A stretch of DNA of 64,000 nucleotides from Candidatus Leptovillus affinis (GTDB lineage: Bacteria; Chloroflexota; Anaerolineae; Promineifilales; Promineifilaceae), in the NCBI GenBank assembly GCA_016705235.1, contig JADIYP010000006.1, positions 1,302,001-1,366,000 on the forward strand, read 5' to 3'. Positions 1 to 9,197 of this stretch are shown here, piece by piece (position 1 is the first letter of the stretch; the number at the start of each line of letters is the position of its first letter). The notes beneath the pieces were generated by a model, which did not search any database, was not told the origin of the DNA, and saw only the letters and a program-made list of their open reading frames with translations. Both the position numbers and the translations under genes were made by a program.

Positions 1-195
1 CGTAACCGCGACCCCGCCCTCACCATCACCTATTCCGACCTGCCCGCGCCGTCCTTAAACGGCCGTGGCCCCGCCGTCAGCCAGCAAACCAAACGCCTCA
101 AAGCCGAACAAGCCCGCGAAGTGGAACGAATGCGCCGGCCCGGCTTTTGGCAGCGGCTTTGGCAGTGGCTGCTGGACCAGATACAGGTCGGCTAA
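1..195 (+). CDS. C-terminal end of an unknown protein (partial)
   Basis: An open frame runs from the first base of the window to TAA at 193-195 and gives 64 residues. The tail is rich in Arg, Gln and Trp (FWQRLWQWLLDQIQVG) and looks like an amphipathic helix, but I recognise no family. The frame holds one ACGGCCGT palindrome (58-65), as do most resident genes here. A perfect inverted repeat follows at once, which suggests the transcript ends there. The start lies outside the window, so function cannot be assigned. Confidence 0.5.
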   Translation, partial: RNRDPALTITYSDLPAPSLNGRGPAVSQQTKRLKAEQAREVERMRRPGFWQRLWQWLLDQIQVG

Positions 196-197
196 CC

Positions 198-249
198 GTG
201 ATTCGTAACCTGTAAGCCGCCGTTCGTCGGCTTACAGGTTACGAATCAC
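198..249. repeat. Perfect 22-bp inverted repeat
   Basis: Arms 198-219 and 228-249 are exact reverse complements around an 8-base loop. The hairpin sits 2 bases after the stop of the partial gene and 13 bases before the next start. It has no T tract, so it could be a Rho-assisted terminator, an RNA stability hairpin or a member of a REP-like family. Confidence 0.75.
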
Positions 250-262
250 AGGACTTCCCCCC

Positions 263-754
263 ATGATCCGCCCGCTTAAAGTCAGCGAAACCTCCGCTTT
301 TCTGGACCAACAGTGCGCGCTGTGCAAAGAATCCTTTGTCGCGGGCGACGAAATAGTCATTTGCCCCGCAGATGGCGCGCGCCATCATGCCGCCTGTTGG
401 GAAGCCAACGGCCACAAATGCTCCGCCTTTGGCTGCACGGGCAACGGCCGTCTCCAATCCGCCGCGCCGCCACCGCCATCACCCACCCGGCCGCGCGTCA
501 TCGACATGCCCATCGCCGAGCCAGAAGCGCGCTCCAAGGTGCGCGTCATGCCCAGCAGCAGCCTGGGCTGCGCCCAAACCTGCCTGCTGCTCAGCATCGC
601 CCTGGCCATCATCCTGATAGCTGTGGGCTGTTTCGGCTTATGGGCCATCGTCGATTACATTTTAATCGACCGTTTGGGCTGGGAGTACCGCGCCCCCTTG
701 GGCGGGATAATTGTGCCGCAGCTCTTTTTGCTCTGGCAGATACGGCCCTGGTAG
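263..754 (+). CDS. RING-finger-like zinc protein with one membrane segment
   Basis: The protein has 163 residues. The first 60 carry a treble-clef or RING-like Cys/His array: C18-x2-C21, C34, H41/H42, C45, C53 and C58, the spacing of the prokaryotic RING finger family. A Pro-rich linker (about 68-80) leads to one strongly hydrophobic segment (about 105-130). It therefore looks like a membrane-anchored zinc-binding adaptor with its metal domain in the cytoplasm. It lies 63 bases upstream of the MoxR ATPase start, on the same strand, so it may be the first gene of that operon. The partner or substrate is unknown. The family assignment rests on cysteine spacing only. Confidence 0.65.
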   Translation: MIRPLKVSETSAFLDQQCALCKESFVAGDEIVICPADGARHHAACWEANGHKCSAFGCTGNGRLQSAAPPPPSPTRPRVIDMPIAEPEARSKVRVMPSSSLGCAQTCLLLSIALAIILIAVGCFGLWAIVDYILIDRLGWEYRAPLGGIIVPQLFLLWQIRPW

Positions 755-817
755 GCACGGCCGTTCCCCCTCTTTCCCCCATTGCCGCCCCCTGATCTCT
801 CTGATACGATATGGGCT

Positions 818-1780
818 ATGACCCAAGAAATCAAACCCTTTGCGCAAAAAATTATTGCCAACGTCGAACGCGTCATCATCGGCAAACGCGACACGTTAGA
901 ACTGCTGCTGGTGGCTCTCCTATGCGAAGGCCACGTCTTATTAGAAGATGTGCCCGGCGTGGGCAAAACAATGCTCGCCCGCGCTTTAGCCATCAGCATG
1001 GGCGTCGATTTTAAGCGGTTGCAATGCACCCCCGACCTGCTGCCCAACGATGTGACCGGCGTCTCTATTTTTGACCAAAATCAACAGGCGTTCACGTTCA
1101 TCCCCGGCCCAGCCTTCACCAACATTTTATTAGCCGATGAAATCAATCGGGCCACGCCGCGCACCCAATCGGCGCTGTTAGAGGCGATGGGTGAGCGGCA
1201 GGTGACGGTAGATGGCGTGACGCGAGAATTGGAACGGCCGTTTTTTGTCATGGCCACGCAAAACCCGGTGGAATACGAAGGCACCTTCCCGCTGCCAGAA
1301 GCCCAACTCGACCGGTTTTTCATTAAATTAAGCCTGGGTTACCTGGACGAAGCCACCGAAAGCCAGATGCTGCTCAACCTGGGCGGCGTCCATCCAATTG
1401 AGACATTGCCGCCTGTTAGTGACGGCCGTCAACTAACCGATCTCCTGCCCCAAGTCTGGCAGGTCCACGTCGATCAAACCCTCCGTGAATATATCGTGCG
1501 CCTGGTTTTTGCCACTCGCCGCCACAAAGACCTGCTGCTTGGCGCCAGCCCGCGCGGCAGCCTGGCCCTCTATCGCGCTTCTCAGGCTTACGCCGCCCTC
1601 CAAGGGCGCGACTTCGTGCTGCCCGACGACATCAAAAAACTAACCACGCCCATCCTGGCCCATCGCTGCCTCGTCCACCCCGAAAGCGCTCTGCGCGGCA
1701 CAAAAATTGAATCTATCCTGGCGGGCATCATCAACACTACCAGCCTGGATATCGGCGAATTAGCAAGTTTGTCGGCATAA
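818..1780 (+). CDS. MoxR-family AAA+ ATPase
   Basis: The protein has 320 residues from ATG 818; an in-frame TTG at 782 is less likely as a start. Walker A is EDVPGVGKT (about 43-51), Walker B is LLADEINRA (about 104-112), and an arginine-finger region and the AAA lid follow. MoxR ATPases act as chaperone-like remodellers that insert cofactors or activate partner proteins, often with a VWA-type protein. Here the partners are encoded next: a DUF58 protein, whose C-terminal part is distantly VWA-like, and a DUF4129 membrane protein. This is the classic moxR-DUF58-DUF4129 gene order, although the transglutaminase often found with it is not seen. The biological target is unknown. Confidence 0.92.
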   Translation: MTQEIKPFAQKIIANVERVIIGKRDTLELLLVALLCEGHVLLEDVPGVGKTMLARALAISMGVDFKRLQCTPDLLPNDVTGVSIFDQNQQAFTFIPGPAFTNILLADEINRATPRTQSALLEAMGERQVTVDGVTRELERPFFVMATQNPVEYEGTFPLPEAQLDRFFIKLSLGYLDEATESQMLLNLGGVHPIETLPPVSDGRQLTDLLPQVWQVHVDQTLREYIVRLVFATRRHKDLLLGASPRGSLALYRASQAYAALQGRDFVLPDDIKKLTTPILAHRCLVHPESALRGTKIESILAGIINTTSLDIGELASLSA

Positions 1781-1814
1781 CTGACGAGTAGATGTACCGC
1801 CAGGTAAGGCGCTT

Positions 1815-3092
1815 ATGGGGCAATTCTTCGGCCTGATCATAATCTTAATGCTGGTAGCCTTTCTGCTGAAAGTTGATTTCATTTTTTATCTGGTCTACGT
1901 CAGCATCGGCCTCTACGCCTGGAACCGGTGGTATACGCCGCGCATCCTGGGCCATATTTTGGCGCGCCGCGACTTTACCGATCACGCTTTTTGGGGAGAA
2001 GATGTACAGGTTGTCTTGCGCCTGGAAAATAAAAGCCGCCTGGGCGTGCCCTGGCTGCATTTGCGGGAATCGGTTGCGGTGGAATTGGAGACCCGCCAGG
2101 CGACAAATCGCGTTTTTTCCTTGCGCGGCCATGAAACAACCGAATTTACCTACTTTGTGCAAACGCGCCGCCGGGGCTACTATCGTCTCGGCCCCATGCG
2201 TCTAAAAACGAGCGATTTATTCGGCCTGTTTGCCGAACAGGCGCGCAGCCTGCCGGCCGATTATTTGACTGTTTATCCGCGCATTTGGACCCTGAGCCAG
2301 CTAAATCTGCCCTCCAGGCTGCCGTTCGGCGTGATTGGCAGCCACCAACGCCTGTTTGAAGACCCGGCGCGGCCGATGGGCGTGCGCCAGTTTCGTTCCG
2401 GGGACTCGCTGCGGCAGATCAATTGGAAGGCCAGCGCCCATACGCACAGCCAACACTTACTGGTTAAGACATATGAACCGGCGATTTCCTTGGAAACGGC
2501 CGTCTTCCTCAATTTGCACACCGGCGATTACATTGGCCGAGATCGCGCGTACACCATCGAATGGGCCATCGAAGTGGCCGCTTCTCTGGCCACCCACCTG
2601 GTCGACTTACGCCAGCCGGTTGGTCTGGTAAGCAACGGTATCGACCCGCTGCACCAGTCAGAAGGCCAACCCATCGAATTTGACGAACAAAGCGGCCGTC
2701 TGCTTATCGCCAAGACAACCCAAACCTCGCCGGCCGCTTTACCCCCGGCGATCCCGCCGCGTCCTGGCCGCCCACACCTCATGAAAATTTTGGAACAGTT
2801 AGCCCGCCTGGAAGCCGGAGAGACGGTTCCTTTCAGCCAATGGGCGGCCACAGCCTGCCTGGATCTAAGCTGGGGCGTCACCATCCTGGTTATCAATCCC
2901 AGCGGCAGCGAGGCCATCTGCCAGACGCTGCATCGGCTGGTGCGCGCCGGGTTTAACCCCATCCTGTTGGTTGTAGAACCGGACAGCGAATTTAGCCGGG
3001 TGCGCGAACGCGCCCGACATTTGGGCTTTGCCGCGTATCATGTCACGGAAAAACGCGATCTGGAACGATGGCAACGGCCGTTTTCCACCTAA
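1815..3092 (+). CDS. DUF58 domain protein
   Basis: The protein has 425 residues. Two N-terminal hydrophobic segments (about 4-35) anchor it. The DUF58 signature follows the beta-rich middle region: GVRQFRSGDSLRQINWKASA at about 190-210. The C-terminal part resembles a von Willebrand A-like fold. It lies 34 bases after the MoxR gene and its stop is 2 bases before the next ATG, so the three genes are almost certainly cotranscribed. In other bacteria such proteins work with MoxR ATPases at the membrane; no reaction is established. A 71-residue frame on the same strand across the 3' end is a shadow. Confidence 0.9.
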   Translation: MGQFFGLIIILMLVAFLLKVDFIFYLVYVSIGLYAWNRWYTPRILGHILARRDFTDHAFWGEDVQVVLRLENKSRLGVPWLHLRESVAVELETRQATNRVFSLRGHETTEFTYFVQTRRRGYYRLGPMRLKTSDLFGLFAEQARSLPADYLTVYPRIWTLSQLNLPSRLPFGVIGSHQRLFEDPARPMGVRQFRSGDSLRQINWKASAHTHSQHLLVKTYEPAISLETAVFLNLHTGDYIGRDRAYTIEWAIEVAASLATHLVDLRQPVGLVSNGIDPLHQSEGQPIEFDEQSGRLLIAKTTQTSPAALPPAIPPRPGRPHLMKILEQLARLEAGETVPFSQWAATACLDLSWGVTILVINPSGSEAICQTLHRLVRAGFNPILLVVEPDSEFSRVRERARHLGFAAYHVTEKRDLERWQRPFST

Positions 3093-3094
3093 CC

Positions 3095-4789
3095 ATGACC
3101 ACGAAATCACCCCCCCAGCCCACAGACACGCCGCCGCCCACCGTGGCCTCCTGGTCGCACACCATCATCCAGCCGTCGCTGCTTATCACCAACACCCTGG
3201 CTTTACTCGGCGCTCTCCTTGGTGTGCTGCGCGTTGCCGATAACGGCCGTCCCTGGCCATTGGTCATGCTTTTGGGCTTATTCGTCGCCCTGGAAAGCTA
3301 CGCCACCACCGTCTGGCTCACCCATCCAGACCGCCGCCTGGTGGAACATGCCCGCTACCGCGCCGCCGAACTGGTTTTCTTACTGTTGTTAACCCGCCTG
3401 TTCACCTGGGTAGTTCAAGGCAATTGGCCCTCCCTGCAATTATGGACAACGTACCTATTTGAACCGCTGCGCCTGATATCCGACCCCTATTTCATCGGTA
3501 CGGTGATATTGGTATACGCCGTCTGGTATCGCACCATAAGCACCAGCAATCTCTTCATTCGATTATCACCCGATGTAGCCGAGCAGGCATACTACACCAC
3601 CCCGCGCGGGGAGCGACTGGAAGCCAACCTGCCCATGCCCATCGACCGCAAAGCCTTGCAGCACAATTTTGTCCAGCAATTTTTAGGCGGGGCGATTCTC
3701 ATGCTGTTTTGTGCGTCGCTCACCAGCATCGATTTTGCCACAGTGCAAAGCATTTCCAACCCTCTCATGACCGGAATCGGCCGTTTGGGATTATCTACCG
3801 GCATGTTATGGGCCTTGCTGCTGTATTTTCTGACCGGCTTTTTGTTATTTAGCCAGGGACGTCTGGCCATGTTAGAGGCGCGCTGGTTGTCTGAAGAAGC
3901 GGTAAGAAGTCCGGGTATTGGCCGCAATTGGTATCGCCGCACGGTATTCATCTTATTAGCGATTGGTTTGACCGCAGCTTTTTTGCCCGTGGGATCCACG
4001 TTTTTATTTGGTCAGCTCATGCAGGCACTCATTTTTGGGGTGATGTGGCTGTTAACGGCAATTACTTTTCTAGGTTCTCTGATAATCTATTACCTGCTGG
4101 CTCTGTTATTTCCCCTGCGCGCCACAAACACAGAAGTACCCGAAATCCCCAAACCTCAACAACCCCTGCTCCCGCCACTTCCAACCGAGCAAACAGTCCC
4201 AGATCCAACGATGCAGATGATTTTTACCTCTGCTTTCTGGGCCGTGGTCATCGTCTTGAGCATTGTCGCCGTGAGCTTTTTTATCCGCGAACGGGGCTTG
4301 AAGTTTAATGCCTCACTGCTGCGCCAGTTCTGGCAGGCGCTCCTTGCCTGGGGCCGCTCCTTGTGGTCGGGAGTCCAATCACAAGTGAAAGCCGCGCGCC
4401 ACAACCTTCAAACCCGCCTCCAACCTATGCCCAAAACACCCACAGCAAAACCCCCCTGGCGCTTTGTGCGCCTGAACGCCTTATCGCCGCGCGAGAAAGT
4501 GCGCTACTTTTATCTTTCTACCCTCAAACGCGCTGAAAAGGGAGGCGTCCCGCGGCAGGAGAGTGAAACGCCTTCGGAATTTGCCAACGACCTGAGACTG
4601 AATTGGCCGGATACCAGCCCGGAAATCGAAGATTTAACGGAAGCGTTCCTTGTGGCCCGCTACAGCCGCCAACCGATCGCCGAAACCGACATTCCACCGA
4701 TTAAAGCGAAGTGGGAACGACTAAAAGCCATCATACGCCGCAAAACTCAAGCAGCCACATCGGCGCAAGAAACCCCGCTCAACGACTGA
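3095..4789 (+). CDS. DUF4129 multi-pass membrane protein
   Basis: From ATG 3095, placed 2 bases after the DUF58 stop, the protein has 564 residues. An in-frame ATG at 3068 would overlap the upstream gene. There are about six or more hydrophobic segments in the first 330 residues and one near 385. A Pro-rich cytoplasmic stretch follows, and the last 100 residues match DUF4129 (LSPREKVRYFYLSTLKRAEK and the downstream SEFANDL motif). In the related transglutaminase proteins this domain closes the chain; here the transglutaminase core is missing. The 3' end overlaps the convergent membrane protein gene by 11 bases. It is probably a membrane partner of the MoxR/DUF58 pair. Confidence 0.82.
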   Translation: MTTKSPPQPTDTPPPTVASWSHTIIQPSLLITNTLALLGALLGVLRVADNGRPWPLVMLLGLFVALESYATTVWLTHPDRRLVEHARYRAAELVFLLLLTRLFTWVVQGNWPSLQLWTTYLFEPLRLISDPYFIGTVILVYAVWYRTISTSNLFIRLSPDVAEQAYYTTPRGERLEANLPMPIDRKALQHNFVQQFLGGAILMLFCASLTSIDFATVQSISNPLMTGIGRLGLSTGMLWALLLYFLTGFLLFSQGRLAMLEARWLSEEAVRSPGIGRNWYRRTVFILLAIGLTAAFLPVGSTFLFGQLMQALIFGVMWLLTAITFLGSLIIYYLLALLFPLRATNTEVPEIPKPQQPLLPPLPTEQTVPDPTMQMIFTSAFWAVVIVLSIVAVSFFIRERGLKFNASLLRQFWQALLAWGRSLWSGVQSQVKAARHNLQTRLQPMPKTPTAKPPWRFVRLNALSPREKVRYFYLSTLKRAEKGGVPRQESETPSEFANDLRLNWPDTSPEIEDLTEAFLVARYSRQPIAETDIPPIKAKWERLKAIIRRKTQAATSAQETPLND

Positions 4790-5327
4790 CAATCGCCGAC
4801 AATAAGCCCCAAATCAACAGCCCGGTTAACAAGCGAAATACGGTTGGATTCAACACCAGACCCACTTCGCCTAAAATCCACTTGAAAACAGCGCCAACAA
4901 TCGCCCCAAATAACATGCCGACGAGGCCGCCCTTTAACGCCTTGTCGGGCACTGTCAGCGCAACGCCGATGACCGCGCCGACAAGCATCGCATACACAGT
5001 GTAGATAACTGCATTCAAGATCAACTGACCTACCACTGTCCCTGTAGCCCCATCCAGAGAGTTCAGGATTTGCCCCATGCCGCTTCCCGTCACCTGGCCA
5101 ATTAACACCAACTGATAGACAGCCATCCCCAGCCCTAAAAGCAGGCCGATCAATAATGAACGCCCCAGGGCATCTGGCGTTTGAATAATAGGAATGACGA
5201 TAGCGCCCACAACCAGCCCGGCAATGATGCCGTCTAGCGCCCCAGAGGAGAGTGTCGTCCATATATCCAGCATGATCATGGTGATAATTCCGACCCCAGA
5301 CGTAGAACTCAACAGCAAATGGTCCAT
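4779..5327 (-). CDS. Small Gly-rich membrane protein, unknown family
   Basis: The protein has 182 residues, nearly all hydrophobic, with about five membrane helices rich in GxxxG patterns (GIIAGLVVGAIVIP, GLLLGLGMAVY, GMLFGAIVGAVFKWILG). ATG at 5327 is preceded by GGAAATCGAG at an acceptable distance. The gene is convergent with and overlaps the DUF4129 gene. I see no catalytic or binding motif. The gene contains no ACGGCCGT palindrome and lies in a 2.3-kb stretch without one. Confidence 0.7.
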   Translation of the reverse strand: MDHLLLSSTSGVGIITMIMLDIWTTLSSGALDGIIAGLVVGAIVIPIIQTPDALGRSLLIGLLLGLGMAVYQLVLIGQVTGSGMGQILNSLDGATGTVVGQLILNAVIYTVYAMLVGAVIGVALTVPDKALKGGLVGMLFGAIVGAVFKWILGEVGLVLNPTVFRLLTGLLIWGLLSAIVSR

Positions 5328-5560
5328 AGCTCGATTTCCTTCCCATCCTCATACAGTCAGGTGCGCAACCCTGAGCAATGAAATTGAGATTAGCGTTTCC
5401 AAATGATTGGCACGCCTGCCCAGCCAAAAAGGTTAACTGAATTATAACGAAATAATGACCAGCCTTAAAATTCCTGGCATTTGCCGCCGAGACGCATAGA
5501 ATTGGCAGGCTTGAATCTGGAACAAACGCAGGCTGCCTGCGGGAAGGAGAAGGTTTTTTG
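5328..5560. other. Divergent intergenic region
   Basis: This region separates the small membrane protein gene and ftcD, which are divergent. It should hold both promoters. I see no operator-like palindrome or riboswitch that I can name. A strong ribosome binding site for ftcD (GGAAGGAGAAGG) is at about 5541-5552. Confidence 0.5.
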
Positions 5561-7129
5561 ATGAAACAAATAGTGGAGTGCGTGCCAAATTTCAGCAACG
5601 GCCGTAACCCCGAAATCTACAACGGCATCGCTGAAACCATCCGGTCTGTGCCGGGAGTCCACGTGCTGGACGTCAGCGCCGATCCTGACCACAATCGCAC
5701 CGTTATCACCTTCGTTGGCTCCCTGGCTCATGTGGAAGAAGCTGCCTTCCAGGCCATCGCTTTTGCGGCGCAGCACATCAACCTGGAGACCCATACCGGC
5801 GAACACCCGCGCATCGGAGCCACCGATGTTTGCCCCTTTATTCCCATCAAAAATGCCTCCATCGCCGATTGTATCGCCCTGGCCAACCGGTTGGGCGAAC
5901 GTGTCGGCCGGGAACTGGGCGTCGCTGTCTATCTGTACGGCGACGCAGCCACCCGACCAGAGCGCAAGACCCTCTCGGCCATCCGCAAAGGGGAATATGA
6001 ACTATGGAAGCAGCAGGTGGCGTCCAACCCGGATCGCCTGCCGGATTATGGCCCGGCCGAAGCCAGAACCTGGGGCGCAACGGTGATTGGCGTACGGCCG
6101 TTCCTCATCGCTTACAACCTCTACTTGAACACCGACAACGCCGATATCGCCGACCAGATTGCCCGCAGCGTGCGCTTCATCGGCGGCGGCCTCCGTTTTG
6201 TCCAGGCCAAAGGTTTCCTCGTCGAAGGTCAGGCCCAGGTCAGCCTGAACCTCACCGATTTCGAAAAAACGCCTATCTTCCGGGTGCAGGAAATGGTGCG
6301 CCGCGAAGCTGCCCGCTATGGCCTCACCATTACCAAAGCGGAACTCGTGGGCATGACACCGCAAAAAGCGCTCCTGGACGCCGCCAAATGGTACCTGCAA
6401 ATCGACGATCTGAAAGATGAACAAGTGCTGGAATATCGCCTGCAAGAAGTCGCCGCCGAGGCCGATTCACCGGCTCAAACCGATCCCTCGGCACAGGCCA
6501 CAGCCTTAATCGACCTTACGCCGCACGCCTTCATCGAGGCCACCGCAGCCGCCACACCCGCCCCTGGCGGTGGATCGGTTGCCGCTCTGGCCGGCGCCCT
6601 GGCCGCCGCCCTCACCCAAATGGTTGCCGGGTTAACCCTGGGACGCAAAAAGTACGCCGCTGTTCAAGACCGGGCGCAAGCCATCCTGGCCGAAGCCGAC
6701 CATTTGCGCCAAAAACTCACGGCCGCCGTTGCTGAAGATGCCGCCGCCTACGGCCGTGTGATGGACGCCTTCCGCCAAAAAGAGTTAGACCCGGCCAGCC
6801 GCGCTGCGGCTATCGAAACTGCCACCATCGGCGCCGGTGACGTTCCCTTACGCGTCGCTCACCTCAGCCGCGACGTCATTTTCCTGGCGCAAAAAATTGT
6901 GGAAGTCGGCAACCTCAACGCCATCACCGATGCGGCGGCGGGCGCCCTGCTGGCGCAAACGGCCGTGCGCATCGCCGCGCTCAACGTCAAAGTCAACGCC
7001 GTCAACCTGCAAGATCGGGCGTTGGCCGCTAACTGGCAGCAGCAAACCAACGCTCTGGAAACCGAAGTCGACCGCCTGCTGGCCGATATTCTGGCGCTGG
7101 TAAGCGAACGGAGTGGATTTACCCTGTGA
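5561..7129 (+). CDS. ftcD: Glutamate formiminotransferase / formimidoyltetrahydrofolate cyclodeaminase
   Basis: The protein has 522 residues from ATG 5561, with GGAAGGAGAAGG just upstream. Residues 1-180 match the formiminotransferase N domain (QIVECVPNFSNGRN at 3-16), 180-300 the C subdomain, and about 320-522 the cyclodeaminase domain (PAPGGGSVAALAGALAAAL). The first activity moves a formimino group from formiminoglutamate to tetrahydrofolate; the second releases ammonia to give methenyl-tetrahydrofolate, linking histidine breakdown to one-carbon metabolism. The fused form is bifunctional, as in animals and some bacteria; many bacteria have separate proteins. No hut genes are nearby. The stop overlaps the GTG start of the next gene. 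Confidence 0.93.
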   Translation: MKQIVECVPNFSNGRNPEIYNGIAETIRSVPGVHVLDVSADPDHNRTVITFVGSLAHVEEAAFQAIAFAAQHINLETHTGEHPRIGATDVCPFIPIKNASIADCIALANRLGERVGRELGVAVYLYGDAATRPERKTLSAIRKGEYELWKQQVASNPDRLPDYGPAEARTWGATVIGVRPFLIAYNLYLNTDNADIADQIARSVRFIGGGLRFVQAKGFLVEGQAQVSLNLTDFEKTPIFRVQEMVRREAARYGLTITKAELVGMTPQKALLDAAKWYLQIDDLKDEQVLEYRLQEVAAEADSPAQTDPSAQATALIDLTPHAFIEATAAATPAPGGGSVAALAGALAAALTQMVAGLTLGRKKYAAVQDRAQAILAEADHLRQKLTAAVAEDAAAYGRVMDAFRQKELDPASRAAAIETATIGAGDVPLRVAHLSRDVIFLAQKIVEVGNLNAITDAAAGALLAQTAVRIAALNVKVNAVNLQDRALAANWQQQTNALETEVDRLLADILALVSERSGFTL

Positions 7130-8262
7130 CACGGCCGTTTCCCCTCCTGCTCTTAACTCTGTTCATGCTTTTGGCCCTGTGGGGTCTATCTGGCTGCCAG
7201 CAAAACGCCGCCGGGCAGGAAATAACGGCCGTCACCCAACCCCCACCCACGACCATTTTGCCCACCATTCCGCCCACCAACACCATCATGCCGCCCCCGC
7301 CCCCTACTCTGGCCCTGACGGCGACTCCTGTTTTCGCGCCGCCTTCATTCGCCGCCGTCGATCCGGACGAGGTGGCTCATGCCAAACAAATAACTGAAGT
7401 AACGGCAACGGCCGTAGCCAACGCGCCAACCGCTGCGGAAACGGCCGTGTCCACCGAAACCACCACCCCGCAACCCACCTTCACGCCACCCGCTCTCCCC
7501 TTCACCTCCAACGACGACCATTACTGGCTCCAACGCCCCATCGCCGAAGGCGGCACAGTCTGGACAGACAAATCCTACCCTTACGGCAGCACGCGAGGCG
7601 GAACCCTTAGCCCCCACCACGGCGTCGAGTTCTACGTCCCCACAGGCACAGAAGTCCTCGCCGCCGCCAGCGGAACCGTCATCGTCGCCGGCGACGACCT
7701 CAATCTGGCCTATGGGCCGCAAACCAATTTTTATGGCAATTTAGTAGTGATTCAACTGGATTCGTCGCTGGATGGAGAGGCGGTTTACAATCTTTATGGT
7801 CATCTATCCAAAATTTTGGTTGTGGAAGGTCAAAAAGTCAACGCCCTGGCTCCCATCGCCCTGTCCGGCGCAACCGGCGTCGCCGATGGTCCTCATCTGC
7901 ACTTTGAAGTGCGCCTGGGAGCCAACAGCTACGACAACACCCGCAACCCGCTCCTGTGGCTCTACCCCTTCCCCGATTTTGGCGCAGTCGCCGGGCGCAT
8001 TACCCGTCAAAACGGCTCCCTGGTAGAAGAAGCGCCCATCTCGCTGCGCCGCATCGACGCCGAATCACGCTATCTGGCCACAACTTCCTACGCCGGCACA
8101 ACCGTCAACCCCGATGACCACTGGCAGGAAAATTTTGCCCTCGACGACGTGCCCGCCGGTTATTATGAAATTACCGTCGGCAGCGGCAAAACCAAAGTCA
8201 CCCAGGAATTGTGGGTTTTCCCCTATCGCACCAGTTTTGTAGACATAACGATTACAGATTGA
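7126..8262 (+). CDS. M23 (LytM-like) peptidase lipoprotein
   Basis: The protein has 378 residues. The GTG start overlaps the ftcD stop (GTGA), which implies translational coupling. A lipoprotein signal ends at LSGC (Cys 24). A Thr/Pro/Ala-rich linker (about 25-125) leads to the M23 domain (about 150-265): HHGVEFYVPTGTEVLAA, LYGHLS and GPHLHFEVR. The metal ligands are the first His, the residue usually Asp (here Glu in HHGVE) and the HLH His. The Asp-to-Glu change is conservative but unusual. A C-terminal beta domain of about 100 residues follows. It is expected outside the cytoplasmic membrane, acting on peptidoglycan peptides or as a LytM-type regulator. Confidence 0.87.
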   Translation: MTRPFPLLLLTLFMLLALWGLSGCQQNAAGQEITAVTQPPPTTILPTIPPTNTIMPPPPPTLALTATPVFAPPSFAAVDPDEVAHAKQITEVTATAVANAPTAAETAVSTETTTPQPTFTPPALPFTSNDDHYWLQRPIAEGGTVWTDKSYPYGSTRGGTLSPHHGVEFYVPTGTEVLAAASGTVIVAGDDLNLAYGPQTNFYGNLVVIQLDSSLDGEAVYNLYGHLSKILVVEGQKVNALAPIALSGATGVADGPHLHFEVRLGANSYDNTRNPLLWLYPFPDFGAVAGRITRQNGSLVEEAPISLRRIDAESRYLATTSYAGTTVNPDDHWQENFALDDVPAGYYEITVGSGKTKVTQELWVFPYRTSFVDITITD

Positions 8263-8273
8263 TGTTCAGCCGC

Positions 8274-8333
8274 AGACCCGAAGGGTTTGGCCCGGTATGA
8301 TGCTAATTACTCGAGGTCAAACCCTTCGGGTCT
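8274..8333. repeat. AGACCC-family palindromic repeat, copy 1
   Basis: This is a 60-bp element bounded by a 16-bp inverted repeat (AGACCCGAAGGGTTTG and its complement). It lies between the convergent M23 and SDR genes, where it could also end transcription from both sides. Related copies are at 31560, 36026, 36215, 39411, 60455 and 60522. Confidence 0.8.
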
Positions 8334-8339
8334 ACACCG

Positions 8340-9197
8340 TTAATCCAGCCGATGCAGGCCCACCTGGACAGCCACAATGCGGTCCAGCCAGCGATCCGGC
8401 AGCCAGCGGGGAAGAAGCCAGCCAGATAATTTTTTACGGGGAATAGGGTAACGCGTTTTGGGCTGCTCTTTTTCCAGGGCGGCGATGATGATGTTGCTCA
8501 CCCTCTCCACAGGAATGGCCGATGCGCGCCGTTCGGCGACCGATTCCGCCTGCATCCGGGCGATGATGTCGCCATATGGCGTGTCTTCGTACTGCGCGGC
8601 GCCCTCGCTGGCTTTGTCGATGATCGGTGTGCTGGTTGTGCCCGGTTCCACGACGATGACGTCGATGCCATACACCATCAACTCGCGGCGCAGGGCGTCG
8701 GACAGCGCTTCCAGGGCATGTTTGGAGGCGGCATACGCGCCAAAAAACGGGTACGAAATCCGGCCGCTAACAGAACTGACATTGACAATACGGCCGTGCG
8801 GCTCCGGCGCGCCAGGCCGGGCGCCCAACAGCGGTAAAAACTGCTGTGTCACATCCAGCAAGCCGAACAAATTCACTTCAAACTGCCGGCGGAAATCGTC
8901 CAGGGGCATGTGCATGAGCGGGCCAAGGGTAGAGATGCCTGCGTTATTGACCAACCCGGCCAGGTTTTGCTCCCCCAGCGCGGCTTGCACGAGGGAAACG
9001 GCCGTTTCCACCCCCGCATGATCAGTCACATCAAACAACAGCGGCGTAAAGCGCTCGCCCAACTCTGCCTGCACCCGGTCGGCGTCGGCCTGTTTGCGCA
9101 CACTGCCGTAAACGCGATAGCCATACGCCACAAGCTGCGCCGCGGTAGCGTAACCAATTCCTGTAGAAACGCCCGTAATCACAACCGATTTTGTCAT
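8340..9197 (-). CDS. Short-chain dehydrogenase/reductase
   Basis: The protein has 285 residues of the classical SDR family. The nucleotide-binding motif is TGVSTGIG (8-15), followed by NNAG in strand 4, the catalytic Ser in the NVSSVSG segment, and YAASK for Tyr and Lys. The substrate is unknown: this subgroup includes retinol- and hydroxysteroid-type oxidoreductases as well as many uncharacterised enzymes. Its ATG overlaps the TGA of the upstream moeA-like gene (ATGA), so the two are translated in a coupled way. That coupling does not by itself indicate a shared pathway. Confidence 0.9.
   Translation of the reverse strand: MTKSVVITGVSTGIGYATAAQLVAYGYRVYGSVRKQADADRVQAELGERFTPLLFDVTDHAGVETAVSLVQAALGEQNLAGLVNNAGISTLGPLMHMPLDDFRRQFEVNLFGLLDVTQQFLPLLGARPGAPEPHGRIVNVSSVSGRISYPFFGAYAASKHALEALSDALRRELMVYGIDVIVVEPGTTSTPIIDKASEGAAQYEDTPYGDIIARMQAESVAERRASAIPVERVSNIIIAALEKEQPKTRYPIPRKKLSGWLLPRWLPDRWLDRIVAVQVGLHRLD

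Noticed and set aside
1873..2205. Second gene inside the DUF58 gene
   Set aside because: Its translation is Cys/Trp/Arg-rich and lies wholly inside a conserved gene in another frame.
5600..7110. Long overlapping frames on both strands across ftcD
   Set aside because: They are shadows produced by GC-rich codons; ftcD shows clear family motifs along its whole length.
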